A stretch of 64,000 bases of DNA from Halalkalibaculum roseum (GTDB lineage Bacteria > Bacteroidota > Rhodothermia > Balneolales > Balneolaceae): contig NZ_JAALLT010000003.1 of assembly GCF_011059145.1 (NCBI RefSeq), forward strand, positions 248,001-312,000, in the 5' to 3' direction. The notes beneath the pieces are model-generated. The model ran no database searches. It was not told where the DNA came from and saw only the letters and a program-made list of their open reading frames with translations. Both the position numbers and the translations under genes were made by a program. The first letter of the stretch is position 1. Each line of letters starts with the position of its first letter. This document shows, one piece after another, positions 9,274 through 19,048 of this stretch.

Positions 9274-11579
9274 ATGCTTTCCATAGCCTTAAACACGCGC
9301 TGATCATATTCGTCCTGAATCACACTTTCAAGCAGTTCGCGGTAATCCAGTCCGGTAATTTTCGGGAGTCCGTTCACCGTGATATAGCGGATCCTCGGAT
9401 CGGAATCCGATAGCATCTCTTTGGTTCTCACTTCCCAATCGGCGGGAGCATGGTCATGCTGAAGAAGAATTTTGAGAGCAGCAGAACGGACTTTGAAATC
9501 ATAAACATCAGAGATATAAAATTCAGCCTGTCTAACGGCCCTATCAATGCTACCCCTGTTGGCAAGCTCCTGGATGGCAAAAATTGCTTTGTGACCCGCA
9601 GTATCTGCGCTTACCATATTTGATACAAAGCTCTCAAAAGCATTTGAATCACTAACCGATGAGTAAATTCGGGTAGCATTTTTGTAAAACTTCAGGCTGT
9701 CTGCTTCAAGGGCATAATCTCTGACCCGCTGTTGAACCGTCTCACTATCAGGGTAGTTCTGCAGTACCGAGAGGGCAGCCTCCCTTATATCCCTGTTTTC
9801 GTTTTGGAGGGCTTCGAGGAATACCTGCTCGGTTCCACTGGCTCCTCCTGCTATCTCCCCGAAAGATCTCAACAAGGCTGCCTTTACCCGTGGATCCAAC
9901 TCCCTGTTCATAAAGTCCTTGATTGCCAGCTGCAGATCCGGATCATCGGAATGATAACCCAGTTTTTCGGCCGCTTCAATTCTCTCCTCAACCGATGCGG
10001 CATTGCGCAGTTGATATATCAAGAATGAGGCCGGCTTATACTGTTCAAGTATTAGGTTGGATCGGTCACCGGTTGTTATCGAAACGTTTTCAACAAGGGC
10101 AGGTACATTTATAGTGACCGAATCACGTGCCCCGGTAAAAGTAACCTGCGAGGTATCCACAGCATTGGCACTTACCTGAACAAGAGGTAGGGTAACCAAT
10201 TCCTCATACCCTCCTTGCAGTGCTTCAAATGTAAGCTTTATATTGTCGGTATTTTGAGTATAGTCTACGCGATAAATAACAGTATCTGACTCCATTGATT
10301 CGGTGACACTATTACCGGAACCTTCCATTTTAAGTTCAAATACCGGCTGTCCCGTTTTTTGGTACCAAAACTCTCCATAGTCGCTGAAATCGTAGACTCC
10401 TTCACCCCAAGCTAATACCGAAGGCAGGTTTTCTTCAATCGTATCTAAGAAATTCTTCTCCAGGTTATCATAATTGCCCTGAAAGGTATTCCAGATCGAA
10501 GGGCCAAAAGTATCATAAACGCTTGAAGGCTTCTCAGAAGGGATATCCTCATAAGAAAGCCTGATGGTTGAATCTTGTAATCGGTAATGAAGGGCTGTCT
10601 GTAGCAGGTTTACGGCATTGGCATTTGCCCATTGCTCTTCCCGCTGGTAAACACCGAACCATTGACCATAAATGCCCCTTCTCAATTGTGCTTGAAGATT
10701 GCCGCCGTTCTCATGGATAAAAATCACAGAGGCGCCCCAGGTTTTTGTTTCCCAAAAATGATCCTGAAGCATCACGATATTGAGTCGTTCATAGGGATAT
10801 TTCATGCCAATCTGCTCCTCGGTACGTTTAAGAATCTGAGCTGCTTCCTGTAATAGTGTTTTTCGCTCTGCAGCTGACCATAGGCCGCTCTCGGCATTCA
10901 GGTTTATTTTCTTAACCCCGAATGAGGTTTCATTCCTTTCCAATCTACCGACAGCGAATGTTAGGGAAGTAGTCGGAATTTCATTCCTGGTTTTAAAGAC
11001 ATACCTGACTTGCTCCACATCCAAAATTTCCTCTTCAAGCTTTACACCGTTAGCAACAGCTTGATAACCGGAAGGTACCGTCAACGATAGCGTACTGTTA
11101 AATGTAACCCTGGGATGATCAATAGTGGGGAACCAGTGTTTGTGGGATTGAGGCAATAGGGAGGTCCAAACCGTTCCCAAATCATTACTTAAAATTCCAA
11201 ATTTCGGTATGGTACTATAATCAACGGTCAAACTGTAAGTCTTGCCCGGTAATGTACTGTCAGGAAGTTGAATAAACAGTGAATCATTATTCAAAGTAAA
11301 TGAGGCTTCTGCATCATTAATACTAACGGAAGCTATATCCATGTGCGCTGCCTGCAGTACCAGTGAATCAACACCTCCTATATTAGCACTCAATTCATAG
11401 GCAGCGGTACCCTTTATACCATTGTTCTCAGGATCGATCGTTAAATCAAGATTTAGCTGAGAAAAATTGAAATTTAGTTTAGGGTATTTTTCAAAGTCAA
11501 AATCCTGTGCTTGTAATGGAGATATGAATAGTAAAAGTAAAAATAATAAAGCCAGTGGCAATCGCCCGGTTCTTTTCAT
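9255..11579 (-). CDS. Secreted M1-peptidase-like protein with degenerate zinc site and C-terminal HEAT-like repeats
   Basis: A 774-residue protein with a clear signal peptide (basic MKRTGR, hydrophobic core, cleavage near LQAQ at residue 25). The N-terminal beta domain carries the M1 landmark WFPTIDHPR (149-157). Where active M1 aminopeptidases have HExxHQWFG, this protein reads RGIYGQWFG (301-309): the QWFG tail is kept, but both zinc histidines and the catalytic Glu are gone. The GAMEN exopeptidase loop is also altered (WGASVIFIHENGG, 281-293). From about residue 535 onward the sequence is alpha-helical and HEAT-like, as in larger M1 proteins. I infer a periplasmic or surface pseudo-enzyme that binds peptides or proteins. 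It is monocistronic, and its end overlaps the 7-bp repeat array. Confidence 0.85.
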   Translation of the reverse strand: MKRTGRLPLALLFLLLLFISPLQAQDFDFEKYPKLNFNFSQLNLDLTIDPENNGIKGTAAYELSANIGGVDSLVLQAAHMDIASVSINDAEASFTLNNDSLFIQLPDSTLPGKTYSLTVDYSTIPKFGILSNDLGTVWTSLLPQSHKHWFPTIDHPRVTFNSTLSLTVPSGYQAVANGVKLEEEILDVEQVRYVFKTRNEIPTTSLTFAVGRLERNETSFGVKKINLNAESGLWSAAERKTLLQEAAQILKRTEEQIGMKYPYERLNIVMLQDHFWETKTWGASVIFIHENGGNLQAQLRRGIYGQWFGVYQREEQWANANAVNLLQTALHYRLQDSTIRLSYEDIPSEKPSSVYDTFGPSIWNTFQGNYDNLEKNFLDTIEENLPSVLAWGEGVYDFSDYGEFWYQKTGQPVFELKMEGSGNSVTESMESDTVIYRVDYTQNTDNIKLTFEALQGGYEELVTLPLVQVSANAVDTSQVTFTGARDSVTINVPALVENVSITTGDRSNLILEQYKPASFLIYQLRNAASVEERIEAAEKLGYHSDDPDLQLAIKDFMNRELDPRVKAALLRSFGEIAGGASGTEQVFLEALQNENRDIREAALSVLQNYPDSETVQQRVRDYALEADSLKFYKNATRIYSSVSDSNAFESFVSNMVSADTAGHKAIFAIQELANRGSIDRAVRQAEFYISDVYDFKVRSAALKILLQHDHAPADWEVRTKEMLSDSDPRIRYITVNGLPKITGLDYRELLESVIQDEYDQRVFKAMESILSRES

Positions 11580-11753
11580 GCTAATCTATTTCTGAAAGGT
11601 TACTAATTCTATCGATAGTCAATCTAAAATAAGAATCACAGGCTCACACAAAAAGTTTTTACTGCAAATTTGTAAACATGTAAATGTTTGCTGACATATT
11701 TCTGTTGAACATAATCAAAGTGATCTGTTTAACCTTAAACTATATTAGTTGAC

Positions 11754-12770
11754 ATGGCAAAAATGAACGCGATGCAGGTAACCGAAGCAGGAGGCGATTT
11801 CAAACCTGTGGAGTTGGATATACCTGAACCCAAAAATGACGAAATTCTTATTAAAGTTGAAGCATGCGGAATCTGTCACAGTGATGCTTTTGTAAAAGAA
11901 GGAACCATGCCGGGTATTGAATACCCCCGCGTTCCCGGACACGAGGTAATCGGTATCATTGAATCTGTTGGAGAAGATGTTAGTAAATGGGAAAAAGGCC
12001 AACGTGTAGGTGTAGGCTGGCATGGAGGACATTGCCATGAGTGTGAATCCTGCCGAAAAGGTGACTTTATAAATTGTGAAAATGCCAAGATAACCGGAAT
12101 TAGCTTTGACGGAGGTTATGCCGAATATATGACGGCACCGGAAACAGCAGTAGCCGGAGTACCCGAATCGCTTTCATCTGCAGAAGCTGCACCGCTGCTG
12201 TGTGCGGGCATTACCACGTTTAATGCTCTTCGAAACAGCAATCTTCAACCCGGTGACCTGGTAGCAGTTCAAGGTATCGGAGGACTAGGACACTTGGGAG
12301 TACAGTATGCTCATAAATTCGGGTGTGAAGTGGCTGCACTTTCCCGCGGAACAGATAAAAAGAAATTGGCTGAAGAACTAGGGGCTGATCACTATATCGA
12401 TACGGATGCTACCGATGCTTCCGAAGAACTTCAGAAGCTCGGCGGTGCCAAAGTAATTTTGGCAACAGCCCCCAATAGTAAAGCTATATCATCCGTAGTG
12501 GATGGTTTGTCGGTCGACGGTACGCTGATGGTTGTTGGAGCAGTTGCAGAACCTATGGAAATCAGTCCTTTTCAACTCATTATGGGTAGAAAATCTGTCA
12601 AGGGCTGGCCAAGCGGTACTGCCAAAGACTCTGAGGACACACTTGACTTCAGTGCTCTTACAGATATCACTCCAAAAATTGAAACCTATCCTCTTGAAAA
12701 AGCTAACGAAGCGTACGAACGAATGATAAACAACGAAGCCAGATTTCGAGTCGTTTTAGAGGTGGGATAA
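11754..12770 (+). CDS. Zinc-dependent alcohol dehydrogenase (MDR family)
   Basis: A 338-residue medium-chain dehydrogenase that oxidises alcohols or reduces aldehydes with NAD(P). Catalytic zinc ligands are C41 (GICHSD), H63-E64 (GHEVIG) and C150. Structural zinc cysteines are C94, C97, C100 and C108. The Rossmann nucleotide site is GIGGLGHLG (174-182). All key residues are present, and length fits the AdhA/AdhP group. Substrate cannot be fixed from sequence. It stands alone, is followed by a good terminator, and has a 16-bp imperfect inverted repeat about 65 bp upstream of the start. Confidence 0.92.
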   Translation: MAKMNAMQVTEAGGDFKPVELDIPEPKNDEILIKVEACGICHSDAFVKEGTMPGIEYPRVPGHEVIGIIESVGEDVSKWEKGQRVGVGWHGGHCHECESCRKGDFINCENAKITGISFDGGYAEYMTAPETAVAGVPESLSSAEAAPLLCAGITTFNALRNSNLQPGDLVAVQGIGGLGHLGVQYAHKFGCEVAALSRGTDKKKLAEELGADHYIDTDATDASEELQKLGGAKVILATAPNSKAISSVVDGLSVDGTLMVVGAVAEPMEISPFQLIMGRKSVKGWPSGTAKDSEDTLDFSALTDITPKIETYPLEKANEAYERMINNEARFRVVLEVG

Positions 12771-12789
12771 CTATCCTGTAAGCATATTG

Positions 12790-12824
12790 CCGGGCACCTT
12801 AAGATTTGGGTGTCCGGTTTTTTT
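12790..12824 (+). terminator. Intrinsic terminator after the alcohol dehydrogenase
   Basis: CCGGGCACC pairs with GGTGTCCGG (one G-T wobble), followed by seven T residues (12818-12824). The tail just reaches the stop codon of the convergent MFS gene. Confidence 0.88.
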
Positions 12825-14373
12825 ATACCGCCCTATTTTGCCTTATTAAATCTGCGCTTTCCGGTTTGTAACTCACCATCAACCCGGCGCATACAGCACC
12901 CATTAGCACAAGGCCCGCCGAAATAAACATCACTGTTTGAAAACTAATCAAAAATGACTGCTTGATAGTATTCTGCAGGGTGTTTTTCATTTCAGATGGT
13001 ACATGATCCGGCACACTGGCTGTTGCTAAATTCGCTTTTTCCTGCATTAGTTGTTGTTGAATAGTCTGAGGAACATCGTTCTGCTGCATCGTGACCGACA
13101 GTTCATTGCCAAACAGAGTTATGGCAAGTGCACCCAAAAGTGCCACTGAAAGCATGCCTGAAAGTCTTGCAACTGCTTTGTTAACTCCCGATGCCGATCC
13201 GGCATCGCTTTTATCTACCGAACTCATTACAGTGGTATTCATTGGTGCAAAACTCACAGCAACTCCCAGTCCCATTAGGGAGATTCCCGGGAAAAAACAG
13301 AACCAATAATTACTACCGGTACCGTAAAGTCCCAAAAGCAGAAAACCAAGACTGGTAATAATGGGGCCGGCCATTAACATTGGCCGCGCGCCAAAGCGAA
13401 CTATCATTCCACCCGACCAGCGTGAGAGTCCCCCCACCAGTAGTGGAAACGGGATAAAGGCTGCTCCTGCCGCTGTAGCAGAGTATCCCTGAACCTGAAT
13501 AAGGTTAAAAGGAAGCAGAAAGAACACTCCTGCCAGGGAAAAATAAAAAAACAGGGTCACCAGATTTGCACCGCTGAAACTCATGGATCGGAACATGCCG
13601 AGCCTAACCATAGGATTCTCAATATTCTTCTCCAGCCATATAAAAGCACAGAAGATTATAATCCCTAACCCACCGGTTATGAGCACCACCGGGTTGTATA
13701 TTCCAAATTCTGATGCCTCGATCAAACCGTAGCAAATCAGTCCCAGACCCAACGTAGCCAGCAACGCTCCTTTCCAGTCGGGTTGCCCTTCATTTGCTTT
13801 GACTTTGCTCTCAGGTACCCGGAAATAGAGTATGGCGAGAGCAGCAATTGCCATGGGTACACTGATAAGAAAAATAAATCTCCAAGAAAACTGATCAACC
13901 AATATCCCTCCCATTAGAGGTCCGGTAGCCGTTGCAAGTGCTGTGAAGCCCGACCACGTGCCTATAGCTTTTCCCCGCTGTTCTTTTTCATAAAGATCCG
14001 TAATGATAGCTAGGCTGCCGGGGATCATCATGGCGCCTCCTATGGCCTGTCCTCCCCTGGCTATGATAAGCTGAATCACATCCGGAGCCAACCCGCACCA
14101 AACCGTTGAGAGCAAAAATACAAAAACGCCCAGTCCGAATACCCTCTTTCTTCCGTAGTAGTCACCGGCTGATCCCCCGGTTAGTATCAACGTTCCGAGA
14201 ATAAAGGTGTATATACTTACCACCCATTGCATGTCGGCAACAGTGGCATCGAGAGATGATTGAATAGCGGGTAGAGCTACATTGACTACGGATCCATTAA
14301 TAAAAGCCATTCCTGAGCCAATGATCGTAGCCGCCAACGCCCATTTTTTTTCGGTACTGCTGATTTCTGACAT
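12823..14373 (-). CDS. DHA2-family MFS multidrug exporter (EmrB/QacA type)
   Basis: A 516-residue inner-membrane transporter with about 14 hydrophobic segments. After TM1 it has the GSVVNVALPAIQ motif of the DHA2 family. The MFS motif A, GDYYGRKRVFGLG, follows TM2. Motif C-like GPLMGGILVDQFSWR is in TM5. These mark a proton-coupled drug/H+ antiporter. There is no EmrA-type adaptor gene beside it, so it may act alone. A VOC gene is divergently placed 222 bp away, but nothing shows they are functionally linked. Confidence 0.92.
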   Translation of the reverse strand: MSEISSTEKKWALAATIIGSGMAFINGSVVNVALPAIQSSLDATVADMQWVVSIYTFILGTLILTGGSAGDYYGRKRVFGLGVFVFLLSTVWCGLAPDVIQLIIARGGQAIGGAMMIPGSLAIITDLYEKEQRGKAIGTWSGFTALATATGPLMGGILVDQFSWRFIFLISVPMAIAALAILYFRVPESKVKANEGQPDWKGALLATLGLGLICYGLIEASEFGIYNPVVLITGGLGIIIFCAFIWLEKNIENPMVRLGMFRSMSFSGANLVTLFFYFSLAGVFFLLPFNLIQVQGYSATAAGAAFIPFPLLVGGLSRWSGGMIVRFGARPMLMAGPIITSLGFLLLGLYGTGSNYWFCFFPGISLMGLGVAVSFAPMNTTVMSSVDKSDAGSASGVNKAVARLSGMLSVALLGALAITLFGNELSVTMQQNDVPQTIQQQLMQEKANLATASVPDHVPSEMKNTLQNTIKQSFLISFQTVMFISAGLVLMGAVCAGLMVSYKPESADLIRQNRAV

Positions 14374-14595
14374 ATATAAGTCTAAAATTCTTCCAAATCA
14401 CGAAAGTACTGCATAGCCTTTACCAAAACAAAGAAAATTAGCAAATAACCGGGATCCATTTAATCCATACTAAAATTGGAGATGCAGTTCAGAAATTATA
14501 TTATTTACCCAATATTTTATAAATCTGTCTGATACTGTAACCTACGGTCGGAATTCCCGATCTCGAATTGTTGATATCATTCAAAAAGTATTTTC

Positions 14596-15651
14596 ATGGA
14601 AAAAATCATCAGTGGTATACAGCAAATAGGTATTGGTACTCCAAATGAAAAAAAAGCCTTTGAGTGGTATAGAAAACACTTGGGAATGGATATCTGTGTC
14701 TTCCAGGATTCGGCGGAAGCTTCATTGATGTCGGGGTATACCGGGGATAAAGTACAAAGCCGTTCAGCCACCCTGGCAATGAATTTACAAGGCGGAGGCG
14801 GACTTGAAGTGTGGCAATATACGAGCAGAAATACCGAACCTCCCTCCTTCAATGTTCAGCTTGGAGATTTAGGCGTCTATGGAACCCGTATTAAATGCAA
14901 AAATCTGAAGCAGACCTATGAATTTTTAAAATCCCGGGATGTGAGGATTGTAAACGGAATTGAAAAGGATCCTTCCGGTTCGCCTCATTTTTTTGTTAAG
15001 GATCCCCACGGTTTGGTAATTCAAATGGTGACCGGTAATTCCTGGTTCTCCAACGGCAGTCACCACTCGGGTGGTATAGCAGGCTGTATGATTGGCGTAT
15101 CTGATATCGATCGATCGATGGAGCTCTATCATGATATTCTCGAATATGATGAGATTGAATACGATGTCACCGGCGTTTTCGATGATTTGAAAGGATTGGA
15201 TGGCAGTGATCAAAAAATCAGACGTGTGCTCCTAAGCCATAGCCAACCGCGCAAAGGCTCGTTCAGCCAATTGTTAGGCCCCAGCAAGATTGAACTTATT
15301 CAGACTTTTGACAGGGAACCGCGCAGAATTTTCGGCGACCGCTATTGGGGGGACCTAGGCTATATCCACCTCTGTTTTGATGTCAAAGGCATGGACCAGC
15401 TGAAGAAGGAGTGCAACGCAAAAGGTTTCAAATTTACCGTTGACAGTAAGAATTCCTTCGATATGGGGGAAGCAGCAGGTAGATTCAGTTATATCGAGGA
15501 TCCCGACGGCACCCTGATCGAATTTGTTGAAACTCACAAAATTCCCATTTGGGAAAATGTTGGCTGGTACCTGGATGTAAAGAATAAGCCACCTGAGAAA
15601 CCCATCCCCAAATGGATGCTTCAGTTTCTGAGATTGAGCAGGGTTAAATAA
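14596..15651 (+). CDS. VOC-superfamily protein with two glyoxalase/dioxygenase-like modules
   Basis: A 351-residue cytosolic protein made of two vicinal-oxygen-chelate units. Module 1 (about residues 5-142) begins IQQIGIGTPNEKKAFEWYRKHL and ends DPHGLVIQMV; its usual metal ligands His and Glu are replaced by Gln in both places. Module 2 (about 153-315) keeps a His in YIHLCFDV and a Glu in TLIEFVE. So at most one metal site seems likely, built by module 2. Members of this family are isomerases, lyases, dioxygenases or resistance proteins; the reaction here is unknown. It is separated by 17 bp from the convergent acyltransferase. Confidence 0.82.
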   Translation: MEKIISGIQQIGIGTPNEKKAFEWYRKHLGMDICVFQDSAEASLMSGYTGDKVQSRSATLAMNLQGGGGLEVWQYTSRNTEPPSFNVQLGDLGVYGTRIKCKNLKQTYEFLKSRDVRIVNGIEKDPSGSPHFFVKDPHGLVIQMVTGNSWFSNGSHHSGGIAGCMIGVSDIDRSMELYHDILEYDEIEYDVTGVFDDLKGLDGSDQKIRRVLLSHSQPRKGSFSQLLGPSKIELIQTFDREPRRIFGDRYWGDLGYIHLCFDVKGMDQLKKECNAKGFKFTVDSKNSFDMGEAAGRFSYIEDPDGTLIEFVETHKIPIWENVGWYLDVKNKPPEKPIPKWMLQFLRLSRVK

Positions 15652-15668
15652 CCACTAATTGAGATTTA

Positions 15669-17033
15669 TCAGCTTATTCCCAGGCTGGAGAATAGTCTGC
15701 GCTTCAGCTCTTCAAATCTGTTTTTGTTGTCAACTGACATAAACTTCAGCTTAAGCTGTTGCCTCCACTCTTTCCATTTTTCATGTAGCTTCAAGCTGAT
15801 TATACCTGATAAGGGTAGGGACATAAAATAGCCTAAGGTCCAAAATAGACTTCCTGAAAAAGCCTGGACCAATAAACTCTGCAGGATATAAATGACTGGA
15901 AAGGCAAGCAGTCCCATAGCCATCCGGGCTGAATTGATAAACTGGGTGTCATCTATCCTGTCCGCCATTTTGTGGATCAGGTTCCAAGGGATAATATTGT
16001 TAACCCAGCCATACAGAAAGAACGGAAGCATAACTACAAAACCGAGACCTCCAACTAGCAATTTTAGGGATGAGAAGATTGCTGCTAACGAGCAACTGCT
16101 GTCGAGCTTCTTCTCCTCAAGAAATTCACGAATTTGCTCAATAGTTTGTACCAGTTGTTCAGATGTCTCATCGCCTCTTTTTAGCACAGCCTCTAACTTT
16201 GAAACTATTTCTTTCTCAAATTTCAATTCATCGAGACTATATTTCTGATGAGAGGTAAAATTGTGAGTCATATTTTTTGTCAGCCGAATGGTATCCTCGA
16301 TTAAATCATACCGCCCATCCAGCTGAATATCCACGGTAATTTCCTTTACCCGCTGCTCTACCTCGGAGGTGAGTTCAGCAAAAGCTGCGGCTTCATGCTG
16401 CCGATAGGACTCTTCATAATCTGCCAGTGAAACCGGTTCCCCGTATCGAACGTGTATGCCGCCCCTGGCTTCGGTACTCTTTCGATAATTAATTCCCACC
16501 GGTACAATCAAAATATCCAGATCAAAGTCATTTACCGTCTCGGCACCGAATGCGATACGTGCCAGTCCTTTTTTAAACCGCCTAACCTTTTTTATCGGAA
16601 AACAATTACCCTCGGGATGAATCAGCAAGTTTCTGTTTTTTGACAAAATGTAGTGGCAATCTTTAAATACAGACTGATTCCGTTTTTTGATATCAACCTT
16701 GTCTTTTGGACGATATACGGGCATCATATGAAACGAAGTCAATACCCAATCGATGAATTTATTGTTGCCAAAAGCATCGGCCCGAACTAATGGGTAGATA
16801 AACCGGTCATTTACATATCGGGCAGGTAAAATAAGGCAAAGCGCATCAGTAAAAGCACTTTGGTGAGATGCGGCAAAGATGATTGGCTTTTCCCAGTTAA
16901 GATGTTCTTTGCCTGAGTAGGTTACTGACTTATGATAAAAGTCGAACCACACCTTGACTACCGGCCGCACCCAAAAGTGAGTGAATGTCCAGTCTCTTAT
17001 TGTGACATTCATATCCTTATACCAGTTCCTCAT
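15669..17033 (-). CDS. PlsC-like glycerolipid acyltransferase with C-terminal membrane region
   Basis: Probably acylates a glycerolipid or related lipid head group at the inner membrane. The acyltransferase domain covers roughly residues 30-240. Motif I is HQSAFTD (H57, D63), the HX5D form common in Bacteroidota and in Gat-type enzymes. The IHPEGN segment corresponds to motif III. A helical region with charged repeats follows, then two or three membrane segments near residues 325-400. Length of 454 residues is well above plain PlsC (about 240). It is divergent from the sulfotransferase gene, with 109 bp between the starts. Confidence 0.85.
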   Translation of the reverse strand: MRNWYKDMNVTIRDWTFTHFWVRPVVKVWFDFYHKSVTYSGKEHLNWEKPIIFAASHQSAFTDALCLILPARYVNDRFIYPLVRADAFGNNKFIDWVLTSFHMMPVYRPKDKVDIKKRNQSVFKDCHYILSKNRNLLIHPEGNCFPIKKVRRFKKGLARIAFGAETVNDFDLDILIVPVGINYRKSTEARGGIHVRYGEPVSLADYEESYRQHEAAAFAELTSEVEQRVKEITVDIQLDGRYDLIEDTIRLTKNMTHNFTSHQKYSLDELKFEKEIVSKLEAVLKRGDETSEQLVQTIEQIREFLEEKKLDSSCSLAAIFSSLKLLVGGLGFVVMLPFFLYGWVNNIIPWNLIHKMADRIDDTQFINSARMAMGLLAFPVIYILQSLLVQAFSGSLFWTLGYFMSLPLSGIISLKLHEKWKEWRQQLKLKFMSVDNKNRFEELKRRLFSSLGIS

Positions 17034-17142
17034 TCAATGATTCAAAAGTTGTGAACAATTAACTATAATAGAAGCTTCTTAACAACCGCTTATTTGAGGT
17101 TGGCACACAGAACATTAAACAGCAACGGCGATCACTTCGAAA

Positions 17143-18252
17143 ATGTACAACCGAAGGCACCCTATTCATAACCTGACAATACAACTCAGGAAGAACCGGG
17201 CATTTTCAAAAGAAAATCTTCCTAAAATTGCCCTCTTTTACTTTAAACTACTGCTGCAGGAGCCGTTGCGAATTCTGGAGGAGGTTAATTATGCCCATGC
17301 CATTGATGACCACCGCTTTGTAAAAGATCCGATATTTATTATCGGCCACTGGCGCAGCGGGACCAGTTTTTTGCAATACCTACTGGGCCAAGATGATCAG
17401 TTTGGATATATAAATAAATTTCAGGTCGTATTTCCTGACATTTTTCTTTATTCGGAATCTTTTTTAAAACCATTTATCAGCAAAATCCCCGAGACATTCA
17501 ATCTCACACAGGATGCCCAAGATATGTCTATAGACTTGGATTTGGATAGCCCGAGTGAGATTGAAATTGCATTGAGTACAATGATCTCTCCTGCAAGCTT
17601 GCATTGGGGACATATCTTCCCTCAAAAAGCCCGGCGATATTTTGACAAATTTTTGTTCTTGGAAAATACCGGTGAATCGGAATTAAATAGGTTGAAGCGG
17701 GACTACAATCATCTGATAAAAAAGATTTCCCTGGATAATGAAGGAAAACAGCTCATCATAAAGAGTCCCGGCAATGCAGCACGCATCCCTTTTTTGCTGG
17801 ACCTATATCCAAATGCCAAATTTATTTTTATTCACCGGAATCCCTACGACACCTTTTACTCCAGCAAAAAGCTATGGCATACCCTGCTGGATAATCTGGC
17901 CCTTCAGCCAATGAGCAAGAAACAAATGGAGGATGAGATTATCAGAACCTACCAAAAACTCATGACCTCATACCTGCAACAGCGTGAACTGTTACCGGAA
18001 GGTCAACTGGTAGAATTGCGCTTTAACCAATTCATTGGCGATCCCGTAAATAAGCTTGCCAAGGTATACGAGGCTCTGACCCTTGATGGTTATCAATCGG
18101 CAGAGGGTAAATTTAATCAGTTTCTGGAACAAAAAACCAAAGGCAAATCCAGCAGTTACCGGTATGAAGATAGAATTCTGGATCGTATCAATTCAAAGTG
18201 GGATTTTGCTTTTAGGGAGTGGGGATATGACAAGATTGGCTGCGTTAACTAA
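17143..18252 (+). CDS. PAPS-dependent sulfotransferase family protein
   Basis: Likely transfers sulfate from 3'-phosphoadenylyl sulfate to an acceptor hydroxyl. The 369-residue protein has the 5'-phosphosulfate loop IFIIGHWRSGTSFLQYLL (64-81). The 3'-phosphate site is FIHRNPYDTFYSS (229-241). Both match the bacterial sulfotransferase family (PF13469 type). There is no signal peptide. It is followed 123 bp later by a fatty-acid-hydroxylase-like gene and flanked by a lipid acyltransferase, so a lipid or hydroxylipid acceptor is a reasonable guess but not shown. Confidence 0.85.
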   Translation: MYNRRHPIHNLTIQLRKNRAFSKENLPKIALFYFKLLLQEPLRILEEVNYAHAIDDHRFVKDPIFIIGHWRSGTSFLQYLLGQDDQFGYINKFQVVFPDIFLYSESFLKPFISKIPETFNLTQDAQDMSIDLDLDSPSEIEIALSTMISPASLHWGHIFPQKARRYFDKFLFLENTGESELNRLKRDYNHLIKKISLDNEGKQLIIKSPGNAARIPFLLDLYPNAKFIFIHRNPYDTFYSSKKLWHTLLDNLALQPMSKKQMEDEIIRTYQKLMTSYLQQRELLPEGQLVELRFNQFIGDPVNKLAKVYEALTLDGYQSAEGKFNQFLEQKTKGKSSSYRYEDRILDRINSKWDFAFREWGYDKIGCVN

Positions 18253-18375
18253 GCAATTCTAGCGAAAAAGTTCATGGAACATTTCCAAAAATGGTGCCGT
18301 TTTAGTATTGTATAAATCCAAGAGTTGGTTAATTTTATCATCATAAAGTGGTTTCAAACAAAATAGGCAATAGCT

Positions 18376-18999
18376 ATGCACAGAGAAATAAAGAATGAGG
18401 GACAAGGTGCGATTTTTGAGAACTCATTTCTGGAACCTTTAACAAAATCGCCACCTTATATTTCAGCTACGATTTACACGATTACCGTGATAGCATTACT
18501 GGTTATAGGCTATCAAATGGAGGTAGTTGACAGTTTTTGGACAGGAGCCTCCATTTATTTAGGAGCCATATTTTTCTGGACCTTTTTTGAATACTTTGCT
18601 CACCGGTATCTGTTTCACATTGATGAATATTTCCCTAAATCTGATTTTGCTCAAAAGCTGGCCTACACTTTCCATGGCATTCATCATGAATATCCCAGGG
18701 ACAAAGAGCGAATCATTATGCCTCCGGTTCCCGGTCTCATGATTGTAGGACTACTCTACCTGTTTTTCTTACTGGTACTCGGTGATTACGCGTATCTGTT
18801 CATGCCGGGATTTGTAACAGGGTATTTATTATACACCCGCATCCACTATAAAACACACACAACACCCGTTCCCTCCTATTTGAAATCACAATATCGCCAT
18901 CACTCTCTGCACCACTATAAATACCCGGAAAAAGCTTTCGGTATCTCTACCACTCTTTGGGATAGAATTTTCGGTACAATGCCTCCCGAAGAAAGTTAA
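18376..18999 (+). CDS. Fatty acid hydroxylase / sterol desaturase family membrane protein
   Basis: A 207-residue integral membrane di-iron enzyme. Histidine clusters are HRYLFH, HGIHHEYP, HYKTH and HHSLHHYKYP, spread between four hydrophobic segments, as in fatty acid 2-hydroxylases (FA2H/Scs7 type). The conserved end WDRIFGT is present. The likely reaction is O2-dependent hydroxylation of a fatty acyl chain; in this phylum 2-hydroxy acyl chains occur in sphingolipids and sulfonolipids. Which lipid is used here is inference. It lies downstream of the sulfotransferase gene and is followed by a strong terminator. Confidence 0.88.
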   Translation: MHREIKNEGQGAIFENSFLEPLTKSPPYISATIYTITVIALLVIGYQMEVVDSFWTGASIYLGAIFFWTFFEYFAHRYLFHIDEYFPKSDFAQKLAYTFHGIHHEYPRDKERIIMPPVPGLMIVGLLYLFFLLVLGDYAYLFMPGFVTGYLLYTRIHYKTHTTPVPSYLKSQYRHHSLHHYKYPEKAFGISTTLWDRIFGTMPPEES

Positions 19000-19021
19000 G
19001 CCGAATAGATCTGATTTTTTT

Positions 19022-19048
19022 AAAAGGCGCCACACCGGCGCCTTTTTT
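19022..19048. terminator. Bidirectional intrinsic terminator
   Basis: AAAAGGCGCC, loop ACACC, then GGCGCCTTTT with further T residues. A-run and T-run on both sides allow it to stop transcription from both converging genes (hydroxylase and HisN-type phosphatase). Confidence 0.92.

Noticed and set aside
11674-11689. Inverted repeat AAACAT-GTAA-ATGTTT upstream of the alcohol dehydrogenase
   Set aside because: Short arms in AT-rich DNA; chance is likely.
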